NCBI GenBank assembly: GCA_965227335.1
Contig: CBDDFV010000002.1
Span: forward strand, 248,001-312,000
Direction of reading: 5' to 3'
DNA: 64,000 nucleotides
Source: CBDDFV01 sp965227335
GTDB lineage: Bacteria; Planctomycetota; Phycisphaerae; Phycisphaerales; SM1A02
The notes beneath the pieces are model-generated. The model was not told the DNA's origin. It made no database searches and saw only the letters and a program-made list of their open reading frames with translations. Below are positions 49,089 through 58,425 of the stretch, piece by piece; the first letter of the stretch is position 1; the number at the start of each line of letters is the position of its first letter. The translations under genes and the position numbers were made by a program.

Positions 49089-50390
49089 ATGACCGCCCGC
49101 GTCGATGTCATCATCCCGACCTTCAATCGCGCCACGACGCTGCCGCGCACGCTCGCGTCACTGCATGCGCAGACCGCATCAGACTGGCGGGCGATCGTCG
49201 TCGACGACGGCTCGACCGACGGCGGGTGCGCCGATCTCGACGCCTGCCGCGACTCGCGTGTCACGGTCGTGCGGCAGTCCAACGCCGGCGTGTCGGCCGC
49301 CCGCAACACCGGCCTGCGACTGTCGACGGCGCCGTTCATCTGCTTTCTCGACGCCGACGACACGCTGGATCCGGACTACATCGCTCGAATGACGGCGGCG
49401 GCCGCCCGGTCATCGCGCGGCGCCGTGTGTGGATTCCGCTATGTCGATCCGGCCGGCGTCGTGATCAGCGACGTCCCGCCGCCGACCGCCGCGTCGCTCA
49501 CGCGGGCCGGACTCATGACGCTTGACCCGATCGCGATCATGTCCGCCGTGCACCGTCGCGAGTCGCTCCTCGCGCTGCCCGGATCGCCGGACGTCTTCGA
49601 TCCGGCCCTCACCGTCTTCGAGGACTGGGATCTGCTGATGCGTCTTTCGCGAGAATCCGACGGTGACGCGGACGCCTGGGCGATCGAGCCGCGCACTCTT
49701 GCGTCGTACTGGACGACGCCGGCGTCGCTTTCGTCCCGGATCCGATGCGCCTTCGAGACCGGGGCGATGCTGCTGCGGCGGTACGCCCACGATACGAGCG
49801 AGGCGACCGACGCTGTCCGTTCCTGGACGATTCGGTCGCTCGCCGGCGCCGTCGCCGTCGCGCCCGCCGAGATCGAGACGCTGCTTGTCGAGACCGGGGC
49901 GGTGCGACCGAAGGAACTCGCCGCGTTCGCCGCCGCCCTGCGCTGGGCGTTGCAACGCTGGCGGATTCGTGTCGACGCCGTGACGCTCGATCAGCGTCTG
50001 CGACGGTGCGTGCCTGATCCGGGCCACCGTCGCCGCGTGGTCTTCGGCGCGAACGACGACGCCCGCTGGACAACCCTGTTCCGACGCGCCGAGGACTCCC
50101 TCGGACCCGGCGGCCGTCTCGTGCTGTACGGCATGGGGCGGAACGGACGCGCGGCGGCGGCGGCGCACGGGGCGGAACGGGATCTCATCTTCATCGACGA
50201 TGCGCCGGACCGCGCGGTCGACGGCGCCTCCCACCGCATCACGATCGCAGACCTGACGGAGACGGACGTGGTCGTCGTGACGCCGGACCACGCCACGCCG
50301 ATCGTCGAACGCCTGCGCAGCGCGGGGATCTCAAACGTACTGACGCTCGATGATGCGATCGATGCGGCTCAGACCGCGGCGTCGCCGTAG
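49089..50390 (+). CDS. Family 2 glycosyltransferase with C-terminal Rossmann-like module
   Basis: The protein has 433 residues. The GT2 domain is at 1-210: VDVIIPTFNRATTLPRTLASL, IVVDDGSTDGGCADL, FLDADDTLDPDYIARM with the DxD, then FEDWDLLMRLSRES. The C-terminal module (about 340-425) begins LVLYGMGRNGRAAAAAHG and contains LIFIDDAPDRAVDG, then TDVVVVTPDHA. The end of the gene overlaps the end of the convergent gene 50369-51886 by 22 bp. A second related GT2 gene precedes it. Confidence 0.8.
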   Translation: MTARVDVIIPTFNRATTLPRTLASLHAQTASDWRAIVVDDGSTDGGCADLDACRDSRVTVVRQSNAGVSAARNTGLRLSTAPFICFLDADDTLDPDYIARMTAAAARSSRGAVCGFRYVDPAGVVISDVPPPTAASLTRAGLMTLDPIAIMSAVHRRESLLALPGSPDVFDPALTVFEDWDLLMRLSRESDGDADAWAIEPRTLASYWTTPASLSSRIRCAFETGAMLLRRYAHDTSEATDAVRSWTIRSLAGAVAVAPAEIETLLVETGAVRPKELAAFAAALRWALQRWRIRVDAVTLDQRLRRCVPDPGHRRRVVFGANDDARWTTLFRRAEDSLGPGGRLVLYGMGRNGRAAAAAHGAERDLIFIDDAPDRAVDGASHRITIADLTETDVVVVTPDHATPIVERLRSAGISNVLTLDDAIDAAQTAASP

Positions 50391-51886
50391 AGGCGATGCA
50401 CCTTCGCGCCCGCGGCGGCGAGCGCTTGCGACTTCGACCACAGATCTTCCTCGTGCATCGCACTGCTCAGCACGACATCGGTGGCGCCGAGCGTCGTGGC
50501 GTCCGCGATGGAGAGGACGGGCCAGCCCCACAGACGCGATCCGGGGGCGACGTGGTCGTCCACGATGCCGATGATCTCGGCCGCCGCGTGGGCGAAGACG
50601 CTCGCAAGATCAATCGTGTGACGTCCGGCCCCGTAGATCAGCAGACGCTCCCCCGCGAGATTCGACAAGGCGTGTTCGAGCCGGGCCGCCGCGTCCGCCG
50701 GCGTGCTGCCGCTCGTTCCGCCCGCGCCCGCACTGAACGCCGCCGGCCGACTCGCCGGCCAAGGCCGGGGCGGCGCGTTGACGACGCGATCGATCAAGGC
50801 GAGCAGGGCGTCCGTGTGATGATCGAGCGTGTGATGAGCGATGACGAACTGACGCGCGGCGACGCCGAGCCGCGAGCCCTCGTCAGCGAGGAACATCCCG
50901 ACCGCATCCGCCAGCGCCCCTCCGATCGCATGGCCGGGGAGTTCAGGATCGACGTCGACCACGAGGCCCCGCTCCTTGTGAATCACCGCATCGGCGCCGC
51001 CTGAACGCACCCGGGTGATGATCGGCGTGCAGCCCGCGCCCATCGCTTCGAGCATCGCCACGCTCTGCCCCTCGTACCGTGACGGAAGCAGCCACGCGTC
51101 CGCCCACGCGAGATGATCGGGGATCGCCTCCGGCGGCGCGGCGCCGCGAATGTCCACGCTGGCGAGTCCCTTGCTCGCCCCCCGCAGTTCGGTCATCGCC
51201 TCGCCGTCGCCGACGATCCGCAGTTCGTACGACACGCCGCGCTGTTCGAGTTCGTGGGCCAGGACGGGGAGCGCGGTGATGCGCTTCTGGGCTTCGTCGA
51301 TTCGGCCGGCGTAGAGCAGTCGCACGGGTCGTTCGTCGAGCGGGGGCCGGACCGGCGCGGGATCGGGCACGGGGACGCCGTGCGCCACGTGCTCCACGTC
51401 CGCCGCGCGACGCGGAAGGATAGCGCGGGCGAGGTCGGCCAGTTCGCGGCTCACGGGCACGATCGCGTGCAGCATCGGCTCGTAATGGCGGGCGACAGCC
51501 AGATCGTAGTTGTTATCTGCGTGGATCCACGCCGCGACGCGGATGCGTTCGGGCATGACCTGGGCGAGGGCGGCGACGGCGCCGTAGCAGTCGCCATGGA
51601 GGTTCGGGGCGATGACGATGGGACGATCATCGGCGGCGAACGTATCGACGGCGCGTCGGTAGACGGACACGATGTGGTCGAGTCGGCCGTGGGCGGCGTC
51701 GATGGGCGGTCCCCCGACGACTTCGTCGACCACGAAGGGCGCGAGGAACTCGGGCGTGGGCTCGTCGTCGCGTCGATGGATGATCAGGCCCGCCGCGCGT
51801 CCGCGGGCGCGAAGGCCGGCGACGGCCCGCAGCGCCCAGGTGGTGACGCCGCTCACTCGCAGATGTTGCGGTAGGATGATGAGCAT
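50369..51886 (-). CDS. GT-B (GT4-like) glycosyltransferase with C-terminal Rossmann-like module
   Basis: The protein has 505 residues. Glycosyltransferase features: LIILPQHLRVSGVTTWALRA at the N-terminus, VRLLYAGRIDEAQKRITALP and LLPSRYEGQSVAMLEAMGAGC, the E-x7-E motif of GT4 enzymes (about residue 270). At about 410-505 a module begins LLIYGAGRHTIDLAS and contains IGIVDDHVAPG and EEDLWSKSQALAAAG, very similar to the module of the GT2 at 47864. Its start codon shares the CATG at 51884-51887 with the divergent gene. The start is preceded by GAGG. Confidence 0.8.
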   Translation of the reverse strand: MLIILPQHLRVSGVTTWALRAVAGLRARGRAAGLIIHRRDDEPTPEFLAPFVVDEVVGGPPIDAAHGRLDHIVSVYRRAVDTFAADDRPIVIAPNLHGDCYGAVAALAQVMPERIRVAAWIHADNNYDLAVARHYEPMLHAIVPVSRELADLARAILPRRAADVEHVAHGVPVPDPAPVRPPLDERPVRLLYAGRIDEAQKRITALPVLAHELEQRGVSYELRIVGDGEAMTELRGASKGLASVDIRGAAPPEAIPDHLAWADAWLLPSRYEGQSVAMLEAMGAGCTPIITRVRSGGADAVIHKERGLVVDVDPELPGHAIGGALADAVGMFLADEGSRLGVAARQFVIAHHTLDHHTDALLALIDRVVNAPPRPWPASRPAAFSAGAGGTSGSTPADAAARLEHALSNLAGERLLIYGAGRHTIDLASVFAHAAAEIIGIVDDHVAPGSRLWGWPVLSIADATTLGATDVVLSSAMHEEDLWSKSQALAAAGAKVHRLYGDAAV

Positions 51887-52946
51887 GACGGAACCTCAGT
51901 CGCCGATCAGACGGATGTCGGTGATCGCACCGTCGCGGGGGCGATCGTCGAAGGTGTCGACGCTGCTGCACGGGCTGGCCGGACAGCGGCTGCCCGACGG
52001 GGTGGACCTCGAGGTGATCATCGTCATCGACGGCGACGAACCTGAGAATTCCGCCGCGCTCGACACGCCGGAGGCATCCGATCGCGTGTCGTTCGAGGTG
52101 CTGACGCAGCCGTTCGGCGGGGCGGCGGCGGCGCGGAATCGCGGGATTAACGCCGCGAAAGGCGATGCGTTCCTTTTTCTCAACGACGATGTCGTCGCGT
52201 CGGACGACCTCGTCGCGGCGCATGTGCGTCGGCTGGACGGCGGGGCGCGGGCGGTGCTCGGCGCGGCTCCGTGGCGGGCGCCCGCCGAATCCACGATCTT
52301 CGACGCCTTCGTCGCCCGGACCCCCGCCGTGTTCCGACCGCTGACGGGCGACGCGACCGGCGCGGCGTTGGATTTCCGGCACGCGTGGACGCTCAACCTG
52401 TCTGTCCGACGCGACGCCATCGTGCAGGCCCCGGCCTTCCAGCCCGACCTGCGGCCGGTGTACTACGAGGACCTCGAATTCGCCTACCGGCAGTTCGGCC
52501 CGGCCCCGATGATCACCTACGCCCCCGAGGCGTCCGTCGAGCACGATCATGAGATGACGGCGGAGGCGTACTTTTTGCGCGAAGCGCTGCTGGGCGTGAT
52601 GTCGACCGTGCTGTTCGAAGCGAACCGGGAGTGCCATGACGCGATCATGCCCGGCCCCCCGCGCGAGCATGCGGAGGCGGTGCGCGGCGGGCTGGCGTGG
52701 GACGTGCGGGATCATGCGCGGCTGTTGCGCGGCTTTCTCGCAGCCGGCGCCGCTCCGGCCGCGGGCGAGGTCGCGTCTGATGTCGCGTCGCTCTACGTCC
52801 AGCACCTGCCGCTCAAACGGCGGGCGTTCCGTCTCGGCCTGATCGCGGCTGTGGACGCACCGGAAACGCCGTGGACGGACCGGGCCGCGCTCGGGTCGGC
52901 GGCGCTCCGGCGCGACAGCGTCTTTGCCGAACTTTTTTCCGATTGA
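51885..52946 (+). CDS. Family 2 glycosyltransferase
   Basis: The protein has 353 residues from ATG 51885 (an ATG two codons upstream has poor ribosome spacing). The GT2 domain is clear: MSVIAPSRGRSSKVSTLLHG, VDLEVIIVIDGDEPENSAAL, AARNRGINAAKGDAFLFLNDDVVAS and YYEDLEFAYRQFGP. The last 90 residues are helical. There is no Rossmann-like module in this one. Start codons of this gene and the divergent GT4-like gene overlap in CATG, which implies a tiny shared regulatory region. Donor and acceptor are unknown. Confidence 0.75.
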   Translation: MTEPQSPIRRMSVIAPSRGRSSKVSTLLHGLAGQRLPDGVDLEVIIVIDGDEPENSAALDTPEASDRVSFEVLTQPFGGAAAARNRGINAAKGDAFLFLNDDVVASDDLVAAHVRRLDGGARAVLGAAPWRAPAESTIFDAFVARTPAVFRPLTGDATGAALDFRHAWTLNLSVRRDAIVQAPAFQPDLRPVYYEDLEFAYRQFGPAPMITYAPEASVEHDHEMTAEAYFLREALLGVMSTVLFEANRECHDAIMPGPPREHAEAVRGGLAWDVRDHARLLRGFLAAGAAPAAGEVASDVASLYVQHLPLKRRAFRLGLIAAVDAPETPWTDRAALGSAALRRDSVFAELFSD

Positions 52947-53054
52947 CGACGACGTCGGGGTCATCCGCCCCGCGCGGGACGGCCGATAGAACCGGCGTCG
53001 GGTCGCCCTTCACTCCATCCCCGGGCGGCCCCGCGTTCACGGGAGCCCGTCCCC

Positions 53055-54107
53055 ATGCCGACTGCCGATCCGGCGCACGACACCCCCTTCATCAGCCCCG
53101 CCGACGGCGCCCCGCTCCGCCGCGACGGCGATCGTCTCGTCACGCCAGAGGGCGCGACGGTCGCGCGGATGAACGGTCGGGTCGCGGACTTCATCGGCGG
53201 CTCGGGATACGAGGCGAGCTTCTCCTTCCAGTGGCTGAAGACCGACGCGGTCCGCTCCGTCAACGAGATCCTGATGCAGCGCCACGACGAGGAGATGCGT
53301 CTCCGCACGAACTTCGATTCATACGATCTGCGCGGCGCCCGCTGCCTCGAGATCGGGGCGGGTCTCGGAGACGACACGGCGTTCCTGTTGTCCCGCGATG
53401 TCGGCGCGGTGCACGCACTCGACCTCTCGCGATCGATCGAGCGGGCGGCGGCGCTCATCGACGATCCGCGCGTCACGTTCGCCCGCGCGGACGTCAACGC
53501 GATGCCGTTCCCGGATCAGTCGTACGACCTCGTGATGTGTCACCGCATGATGCAGCACACGCCGCATCCCGCCGCGACGCTCGCCCGCGCGGCGAAGAAG
53601 GTCAGACCCGGCGGCCTGCTCTTCGTGCATTCCTACCATCGGAGCCGCTACTTCATGGCGGCGTCGAAATACAAGTACCGCTGGCTTACGACGCGGCTGC
53701 CCAGGCGGCTGCTGTGGGGCCTGCTCTCGATCACGTCCCCGCTGCTCCGCGGCGGGACGATCGCGTGCGAGCGCTGGTTCGGCCAGCCCGGGGCGGAGTT
53801 CGCCCGGCGGTGGAGTCCGTGGGTCGTGCAGGCGCCCCACCTGCTGAAGGACGTCCCGGGCCGGATGCGGCGACGGTACGAACTGCAGGTGACGTTCGAC
53901 GCGCTGACGCCCACCTACGACCTGCCCATGTACGCGAACGACTTCGTGGACCTCATCGAGTCGATGGGATTCGAGATCGAGAACATCGAACGAAGGCCCT
54001 GGTTCCCGCTCTGGGCGACGGCGCGACGCGTCCGCGCGGCGGACACGGCCGCGACGCCGGACATCGCCGTCAAACTTCCGAACGCAACGAGGGAGGCTGT
54101 CGCATGA
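53055..54107 (+). CDS. Class I AdoMet methyltransferase with N-terminal zinc-less recognition region
   Basis: The protein has 350 residues. Residues 1-60 form a short segment like the N-terminal lead domains of sugar methyltransferases (SPADGAPLRRDGDRLVTPEG) but without the expected Cys pairs. Then motif I CLEIGAGLGDDTAFLL, motif II VHALDLSRSIERAAALI and the post-motif DLVMCHRMMQHTPHPAATL follow. The C-terminal region is hydrophobic (LLWGLLSITSPLLRGG) and may associate with membranes. It is translationally coupled to a 2-oxoglutarate dioxygenase gene (ATGA), so the two may act on the same molecule. Confidence 0.75.
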   Translation: MPTADPAHDTPFISPADGAPLRRDGDRLVTPEGATVARMNGRVADFIGGSGYEASFSFQWLKTDAVRSVNEILMQRHDEEMRLRTNFDSYDLRGARCLEIGAGLGDDTAFLLSRDVGAVHALDLSRSIERAAALIDDPRVTFARADVNAMPFPDQSYDLVMCHRMMQHTPHPAATLARAAKKVRPGGLLFVHSYHRSRYFMAASKYKYRWLTTRLPRRLLWGLLSITSPLLRGGTIACERWFGQPGAEFARRWSPWVVQAPHLLKDVPGRMRRRYELQVTFDALTPTYDLPMYANDFVDLIESMGFEIENIERRPWFPLWATARRVRAADTAATPDIAVKLPNATREAVA

Positions 54108-54847
54108 CGACGCCGCTGACCGCTGAAACCCGCACGCCGCCGATCCTGAACATCGACATCAACGCCGCGCGAACGCAGATCCTTGATCCCGCCTGCGGCG
54201 CGTTCGTCGTCCGGGGGGCGGTGGATCCGGCGACCCTCGACCGATATCTCGAGGAAGCGGAGGCGATGTTCGAGCATGGGCCGCGCCGACGCGAGAAGCC
54301 GACCGTCGACGGGCAGGAGGATTTCATCATCCCGTGGATCTACGACCACGGTCAGGAGCGGTTCACCGTCCACCGGCTCTACCGATTCACGGGCAACGAG
54401 GCGGGCACGACGCACGGCGGCGTGCATGTTCCGATCATGCGCACCCGCGATGCGATCGAGGCGATCTGGCCGAACGAGGCGTTGTACGCCGAGAAGGGCC
54501 TGCGCAACGTGCACCTGATCACGAAGTACGAGCACGGCGCCGAGGGCTATCCGCGCCACACCGACGTGCCCTTCCCGTACGACCATCCGCTGCTCCAGTG
54601 CTGGCTGCAGCTCAGCCGGCCGGGCGTCGACTTCGGCGGCGGCGATCTGATCCTGCATCCCGCCGGCGGGCCGTCGATCTCCGCGTTCAACGATCTGAAG
54701 ATCGATGCGGGCGACGTCATGTTCTTCGATAAGCGGGTCGAGCACGAAGTGACGCCGTGCGAGCCGCGCGAACACGGACGAGGCCGCTGGATCGGCATCG
54801 TCGGGGCCATGGCGCCGATGGCGGCGGGCGTGAGCGAAGCGGCGTAG
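54104..54847 (+). CDS. Fe(II)/2-oxoglutarate-dependent dioxygenase-like protein
   Basis: The protein has 247 residues. A double-stranded beta-helix pattern is visible with iron ligands HTD in YPRHTDVPFPYD (about residue 152) and a distal His in DKRVEHEVTPCE (about residue 215), followed by Arg in GRWIGIVG for 2-oxoglutarate. FVVRGAVDPATLDRYLEEAE is typical of the N-terminus. Such enzymes hydroxylate small molecules or sugars. It is coupled to the preceding methyltransferase. The substrate is unknown, with no CoA-related motif of PhyH clearly seen. Confidence 0.65.
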   Translation: MTTPLTAETRTPPILNIDINAARTQILDPACGAFVVRGAVDPATLDRYLEEAEAMFEHGPRRREKPTVDGQEDFIIPWIYDHGQERFTVHRLYRFTGNEAGTTHGGVHVPIMRTRDAIEAIWPNEALYAEKGLRNVHLITKYEHGAEGYPRHTDVPFPYDHPLLQCWLQLSRPGVDFGGGDLILHPAGGPSISAFNDLKIDAGDVMFFDKRVEHEVTPCEPREHGRGRWIGIVGAMAPMAAGVSEAA

Positions 54848-54859
54848 GCGCGGCGGACG

Positions 54860-55993
54860 TCAGACCAGGACGGGCGTCGGCGCGCCGGGCGTGGCGACGA
54901 CCCGCGTCGGCGGAATGAGACCGACGCGGGGCCAGGCGTCAAGATCGGGCCGCAGTTCGGCGATGCGGCGACGCGCCGCGTCGAGGTAGCCGTGCGTCGA
55001 GATGACGATCATGTCGGCGGCCGAGGACGCGAGATCCTCCGCCGCGCGAATCGGCACGCCGTAGCGTCGGCGTCCCGTCTTGGACGCATCATCGTCGTAG
55101 ATCGCCTCGACGCGGTCGGGATGCGCGAGCATGAAGTGCCCGTACGCGGCGAGATCGCGGCCCGCCCCGAAGAAGGCGACAGTCTGATCATCACGCACCA
55201 CGAGCAGGTCGGTCTCGGGTCGCTGCGGCGGTGTCGGGACGGAGAGACCCGCGTGATAGGTGTCATTGAACGCGCGAAGACCGGGGCAGGTGCGTTCGAG
55301 ATACCGTTCGAGATCCGGCAGTCCGCGGACGAGCACGGTCGAGCCGGAGTCTGTGGCGGAGAGGTCGAACCCGCGGAAGCCGAGTCCGGCCGCCCGCTCG
55401 CGTACGGCGAGCCAGCCCGCGTCCATGTCGCGGAGACCGACATCGTGCAGGACGACCACGCACGGATCGTCGAGACGGTCGGCGACGCCGTCGAAATCGA
55501 TCACAATCTGCTCGTCCGTGTGTTCCCCGTCAATGAAGGCAAGCTGATAGCGCGGCGAACGACACGCCCGGTCGATCTCCTGCGGACTGAATCCCGCCGT
55601 GACCCGGACGTCGAGTTCGAGCTGCGCGGCGAGCCGACGGGTGAGCTCCGAGCCCTCGCCGCTGCCGCATGACGTCTCCGCGTCGATCGCATCGACCGAC
55701 ATCGGCCGGAAGAGTTCGGCGATCATCAGCGTCGAGACGCCGTACGAGTTGCCGATCACGAACGCGGCCCCGTCCTCCGTCCGCAATCCCGCCGCATCGA
55801 AGGCGTCGGCGATGAGGCGGAAGAACCAGGCGTCGCGGAGTCCGACGGCGATCTGCCGGTGATTGAGCGGGCCGAACCGGGGGCGGGGCGTCCACTCGGC
55901 CCGCGGCGTCACGCCGCACCAGAGCATGGCGGGGGAGCCGAGTTCGAACACGAAACCGGCGTCGTGGTAGGCGTCGACAAGTCGGGGCAGCAT
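54860..55993 (-). CDS. Class I AdoMet methyltransferase with C-terminal Rossmann-like module
   Basis: The protein has 377 residues from ATG 55993, preceded by AGAGAGGA. The methyltransferase core spans about 80-230: AAFVIGNSYGVSTLMIAEL (motif I-like), VDAIDAETSCGSGEGSEL and YQLAFIDGEHTDEQIVIDFD with FIDGEH, typical of this MT class. From about 270 a module begins VAFFGAGRDLAAYGHFMLA and contains AIYDDDASKTGR, similar to those of the glycosyltransferases. The ending ATPGAPTPVL has no recognisable domain. The orientation opposes the preceding gene. Confidence 0.7.
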   Translation of the reverse strand: MLPRLVDAYHDAGFVFELGSPAMLWCGVTPRAEWTPRPRFGPLNHRQIAVGLRDAWFFRLIADAFDAAGLRTEDGAAFVIGNSYGVSTLMIAELFRPMSVDAIDAETSCGSGEGSELTRRLAAQLELDVRVTAGFSPQEIDRACRSPRYQLAFIDGEHTDEQIVIDFDGVADRLDDPCVVVLHDVGLRDMDAGWLAVRERAAGLGFRGFDLSATDSGSTVLVRGLPDLERYLERTCPGLRAFNDTYHAGLSVPTPPQRPETDLLVVRDDQTVAFFGAGRDLAAYGHFMLAHPDRVEAIYDDDASKTGRRRYGVPIRAAEDLASSAADMIVISTHGYLDAARRRIAELRPDLDAWPRVGLIPPTRVVATPGAPTPVLV

Positions 55994-56283
55994 CGGCGGG
56001 GATCCTCTCTGGAGATGACGCGCGATCGCAGAGAGATCGACCACCCACCGGACGACGCCGCAACTTCGAGCCCGGGAATCCAATGACGGCTCCTCCACGG
56101 ACATCGGGACGGGCCGGCGAGCGAGGACGGGGGTCGGCGATGGACAAGACTTGCGCGTTCGGCGGCCCGATCGCCCCCGATCCGAGGTCAGGCACGACGA
56201 CGAAGTTGACCCGGACCGGGAATCGTGTTGGCATAGCGTCGTTCCATTCGTCTTCCTCGCCGCTCGTCGGCCCCGAGGGTCTC

Positions 56284-57519
56284 ATGTCTGACACGTCGCT
56301 GGATCGCGCCCGGATCAACGTCCTGCTGCTGGAAGGCGTGCACCCGAACGCCGAGGCGACCTTTCGGGGGGCGGGATATACGAGCGTGCGCACCTTGCCG
56401 ACCGCGCTCGACGACGCCGCGCTCCGCGAGGCGGTGGCCGACGCTCATCTCATCGGCATTCGTTCGCGGACGCAGTTGCGGCCGGAGATCCTGGACGCCG
56501 GCGAACGGCTGTTCGCCATCGGATGTTTCTGCATCGGCACAAACCAGGTTGACCTCGATCACGCCCGTCGGCGCGGGACGCCGGTGTTCAACGCGCCGTT
56601 CTCGAATACACGCAGCGTGGCGGAGCTGGTGCTGGCGGAGGCGATCCTGCTGTTGCGGGGAATCCCGGCCAAGGACGCCGCGCTCAAACAGGGCGCCTGG
56701 CTGAAGAGTGCGAGCAATTCGTTCGAGATTCGCGGCAAGACGCTGGGGGTGGTGGGCTACGGCAACATCGGCGCCCAACTGGGGGTGCTGGCGGAGTCAA
56801 TGGGCATGCGGGTCGTCTTCCACGATGTCACGCCCAAGCTCAAGCTCGGCAACGCGGAGCAGGTCGACCGCCTCCACGATCTCCTCGCGACGAGCGACGT
56901 CGTCTCGCTGCATGTGCCCCAGACATCGGAGACCGCGAGCCTGATCGGCCCGTCGGAACTCGCGGCGATGAAGCCGTCCGCGGTCCTGATCAACGCCTCC
57001 CGCGGCAACGTCGTCGACCTTGACGCGCTTGGCGAAGCGTTGCGTCAAGACCGACTGCTCGGGGCCGCCGTCGACGTCTATCCGACGGAACCCGCGTCGA
57101 ACGACCCCGAGGCCGGCTTTCGCACGCCCCTGCATGACTGCCCCAATGTGATCCTCACGCCGCACATCGGCGGCAGTACGCAGGAAGCGCAAGCGAACAT
57201 CGCGGTGGAGGTCGCGAGCAAGCTGATCCGCTACAGCGATACGGGGTCGACGGAGTCGGCGGTGAACTTCCCCGAGGTGTCGCTGCCGGAACAGGGCGGC
57301 AAGCACCGGCTGCTGAACATTCACCGCAACGAGCCGGGCGTGATGTCCGCCATCAACGCCGCGCTGTCCGCGGACAACGTCAACATCGCCGCCCAGTACC
57401 TGCAGACGTCGGCGGATGTCGGCTACGTGGTGATGGATCTCGACGCGCGGCACAGCATTCCGGCGATGGAGCGGCTGCGCGAGATCCCCCAGTCGATCCG
57501 GACTCGGGTCCTGTTCTGA
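56284..57519 (+). CDS. serA: D-3-phosphoglycerate dehydrogenase
   Basis: The protein has 411 residues from ATG 56284. NAD-binding motif GVVGYGNIGAQLG is at about residues 155-167. Catalytic residues sit in SRTQLRPEIL (Arg-loop), LINASRGNVVDLDAL and LTPHIGGSTQEAQ (His). The C-terminal 75 residues form an ACT domain (HRNEPGVMSAINAALSADNVNIAAQYLQ), which gives feedback inhibition by serine. The length matches the short E. coli type. It catalyses the first step of serine synthesis from 3-phosphoglycerate. It follows a 290-bp gap after the glycan cluster and probably has its own promoter. Confidence 0.95.
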   Translation: MSDTSLDRARINVLLLEGVHPNAEATFRGAGYTSVRTLPTALDDAALREAVADAHLIGIRSRTQLRPEILDAGERLFAIGCFCIGTNQVDLDHARRRGTPVFNAPFSNTRSVAELVLAEAILLLRGIPAKDAALKQGAWLKSASNSFEIRGKTLGVVGYGNIGAQLGVLAESMGMRVVFHDVTPKLKLGNAEQVDRLHDLLATSDVVSLHVPQTSETASLIGPSELAAMKPSAVLINASRGNVVDLDALGEALRQDRLLGAAVDVYPTEPASNDPEAGFRTPLHDCPNVILTPHIGGSTQEAQANIAVEVASKLIRYSDTGSTESAVNFPEVSLPEQGGKHRLLNIHRNEPGVMSAINAALSADNVNIAAQYLQTSADVGYVVMDLDARHSIPAMERLREIPQSIRTRVLF

Positions 57520-57669
57520 CCGCGTCCGTGCTGAAGTGTCGACGGTCGCCGGGAAACAACACGGCCGACGATCCCGCGGAGACCGCCAGCCGCGTTTCGC
57601 GCCGAACGCACCATGCGCCGACGCATCCTTCTCCCCCATGGTCGGGCGCCATCGAGGCCGCATCAGGCG

Positions 57670-58425
57670 TCAGGGACACGGCCCCCAGTCGGCGAGGAGC
57701 AGGGCGAGGTCGGTCGGGTCGATGACCCCGTTCTCATCAAGGTCGGCGACGCACTCCGCCACCGGACACGCGCCCCACTGAGCGAGCAGGATGGCGAGGT
57801 CGTCGGCGTTGACCAGGCCGTCGTCCGACGTATCGCCCGGACACGGCGGAGCGAGAGCCATGAGTTCGAAGTTGTCGTACGCCATGGTGAGATCGCCGGC
57901 GCCGAAGGTCCGAACGGCGATCGAATCCACGCTGGCCAGCGTGTCCTGCCACGTCGGAACCGCGCCCTCCGGCGCCCACCCCGCCCCCATCGCCTCGGCG
58001 TTCGTCCACGTCGGATCGATCGGCGCGGCGTGGGACGACCAGTTGGCCCCGATTTCGCCGAGGGGCAGGTTGTAGAACCACCCGTTGACGCCGGCCCCCT
58101 GACGCACCCGGAAGATCACCTGCAACGGCGCCCCGTCGACCACCCGGATATCGACATGCACGCCCACGACCTCGGCGACGTTGTAATCGCCACGCGCATC
58201 CAGCTTGAACGTCTGCATGCCCGCGAACCCGGATCCGGTGGACTCCAGATAGCCGCCGGGGTTCCCGCCGGCGTCGACGACCTCGACGGTCGTGGACGAA
58301 CTGTCCTGCACCCACAGCGACAGGTCGCCGTCATCCCAGGTGTCGAGAAAATAGTCGGCCCCGAGCGTGGGGGCGGCGGCGATGAAGACGGCGACGACGG
58401 ACGCGGCGATGCGACGGACACTCAC
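57670..58425 (-). CDS. Secreted beta-rich protein with dockerin-like tail
   Basis: The protein has 251 residues from GTG 58425, preceded by GGAG. A signal peptide of about 22 residues ends in PTLGA. The body of about 160 residues is beta-rich with aromatic residues (FLDTWDDGDLSLWVQDSSS, LQVIFRVRQGAGVNGWFY), like a carbohydrate-binding or laminin-G type fold. At the end CPGDTSDDGLVNADDLAILLAQWG and DLDENGVIDPTDLALLLADWG are a pair of dockerin-like repeats. It probably binds extracellular polymers. No catalytic residues were recognised. Confidence 0.65.
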   Translation of the reverse strand: MSVRRIAASVVAVFIAAAPTLGADYFLDTWDDGDLSLWVQDSSSTTVEVVDAGGNPGGYLESTGSGFAGMQTFKLDARGDYNVAEVVGVHVDIRVVDGAPLQVIFRVRQGAGVNGWFYNLPLGEIGANWSSHAAPIDPTWTNAEAMGAGWAPEGAVPTWQDTLASVDSIAVRTFGAGDLTMAYDNFELMALAPPCPGDTSDDGLVNADDLAILLAQWGACPVAECVADLDENGVIDPTDLALLLADWGPCP

